From: an archaeon
Lineage (GTDB): Archaea; Aenigmatarchaeota; Aenigmatarchaeia; GW2011-AR5; GCA-2688965
NCBI GenBank assembly: GCA_002688965.1
Contig: NZEE01000002.1
Coordinates: forward strand, 16,195 to 34,415
DNA: 18,221 nucleotides
Direction of reading: 5' to 3'
Shown: piece by piece, positions 17,612-18,221 of the stretch
How positions within the stretch are numbered: the stretch's first letter is position 1
Layout: each line of letters starts with the position of its first letter
Program-made: the position numbers and the translations under genes
Notes under the pieces: generated by a model
What the model was told of the DNA's origin: nothing
What the model saw: only the letters and a program-made list of their open reading frames with translations
Databases searched by the model: none

Positions 17612-17823
17612 TACTTCACCGTATTTTCTATAGTCTTTATTTCCTTCTTTATTTTTTCTAAAAAATTGTTAGTTTTTTTCTCTAGTTTTTTTATTTCTAT
17701 AAGTCTAAGCATTGTTAATATAAAATCATTTATATCTTCGGTTGGTTTAATAAAATTCCATCTACTTCCGTCATAGTATCTGAACATATAAATTAGTATT
17801 CTTATTTTGTTAGAGTTTTTCAT
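17611..17823 (-). CDS. Unknown helical protein, 70 aa
   Basis: MKNSNKIRILIYMFRYYDGS, then RWNFIKPTEDINDFILTML and a Lys-rich coiled coil (KKLEKKTNNFLEKIKKEIK). It overlaps the gene before it by 14 bases and its stop overlaps the next ATG. No family recognised. Confidence 0.6.
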   Translation of the reverse strand: MKNSNKIRILIYMFRYYDGSRWNFIKPTEDINDFILTMLRLIEIKKLEKKTNNFLEKIKKEIKTIENTVK

Positions 17824-18221
17824 GATAATCTATCATAGATCCTAAAACGCCAGCTATATCATCTTCATCTTTTATATAATTTTTTAATCTTTCAGTATAA
17901 AACGAATCAAGAAAACCTATACTTTCTTCTTTAAATAAACCAATCAAACATTTTATATCAGAAATAAAATTTCTATATCTTGTTTTTTCTGTAATAAATT
18001 TTTCGTTCATTCTATTGAAAACAGAAAGCAAATCTTTATAATCAAAATTTCTTAATTTTTCTATACCTTCTTCATTTGTGAACTCTATACCTATTAATAT
18101 TCCATGCAATACTACAAAATATACATCACCAATATCAAAAGATTTACAATTAAAACAATAATATGATTCTTTAAAAACTCCATCATTAGCAAAGTCTTCT
18201 ATCTTGTCTCCGATTTCATAA
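17810..18221 (-). CDS. Unknown protein, 5' end outside the window
   Basis: The frame stays open to the window edge, so the true start lies outside. The visible part reads YEIGDKIEDFANDGVFKESY, then YCFNCKSFDIGDVYFVVLHG with one CxxC pair, and continues with a helical, acidic C-terminus (KNYIKDEDDIAGVLGSMID). A TTG within the frame has been ignored as a start because the upstream codons are equally coding-like. No family recognised. Confidence 0.65.
   Translation of the reverse strand, partial: YEIGDKIEDFANDGVFKESYYCFNCKSFDIGDVYFVVLHGILIGIEFTNEEGIEKLRNFDYKDLLSVFNRMNEKFITEKTRYRNFISDIKCLIGLFKEESIGFLDSFYTERLKNYIKDEDDIAGVLGSMIDYHEKL

Noticed and set aside
1..18221. Avoidance of GATC because of the restriction enzyme
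   Set aside because: GATC occurs at roughly the frequency expected from base composition by a rough count in the first 6 kb, so there is no sign of depletion.

Overview
The window looks like part of a large, AT-rich (roughly 30% GC by eye) tailed-phage genome. Every gene I can support lies on the minus strand, most protein genes are short and overlap by a few bases, and at least 14 tRNA genes are mixed with free-standing endonucleases, structured non-coding RNAs and typical phage enzymes (T4 Rnl2-type RNA ligase, Dam-type methylase). Promoters are plain sigma-70/sigma-A type (TTGACA-like, 17-bp spacer, TATAAT-like) and ribosome sites are strong AGGAGG or GGGGG types, so the host should be an ordinary bacterium. 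I cannot name it.

Reading from high to low coordinates, the direction of transcription. 18221-15404 holds small unknown genes, a Lar-like zinc ribbon, an HNH endonuclease, a metallophosphoesterase with an amber codon inside its reading frame, and a PC4-like protein. 15406-14464 holds three unknown genes. 14260-11265 holds tandem promoters, tRNA-Ile, a structured RNA, a probable tRNA-Tyr, two GC-richer single-gene units with strong terminators, TATCGCGACA repeats, a three-gene operon ending in a transglutaminase-like lipoprotein, then tRNA-Arg and tRNA-Met. 11198-9103 is the densest tRNA region (Val, Ala, Phe, Lys, Ile, Asn, Leu, Gly) with three endonucleases and two structured RNAs. 9087-7502 is an endonuclease and four small genes. 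7499-6685 holds a mini-tmRNA-like element, tRNA-Glu and a roughly 600-nt structured RNA ending in a terminator. 6614-3539 holds a Cys-rich protein, a GATC-type restriction-modification pair, a small phage protein and the RNA ligase. 3488-2008 is another endonuclease, tRNA-Cys and a run of tiny genes. 1946-1 is the 5' part of a gene for a major vault protein (MVP) homologue that runs off the window.

The most notable points are: an MVP homologue in a phage; a tmRNA tRNA-like domain, with the alanine G3:U70 pair, that has lost its message part; several structured RNAs, two of which begin with the same leader whose stem covaries; a shared TGTAAAGATAA box before all five endonucleases although one has a different nuclease fold; and a metallophosphoesterase whose UAG lies between two CUU codons, so that a 9-nt hop would restore the family consensus. 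The tRNAs, mini-tmRNA, RNA ligase and endonucleases together suggest a phage heavily invested in tRNA supply and translation. Whether the vault homologue works with any of the RNAs is unknown.
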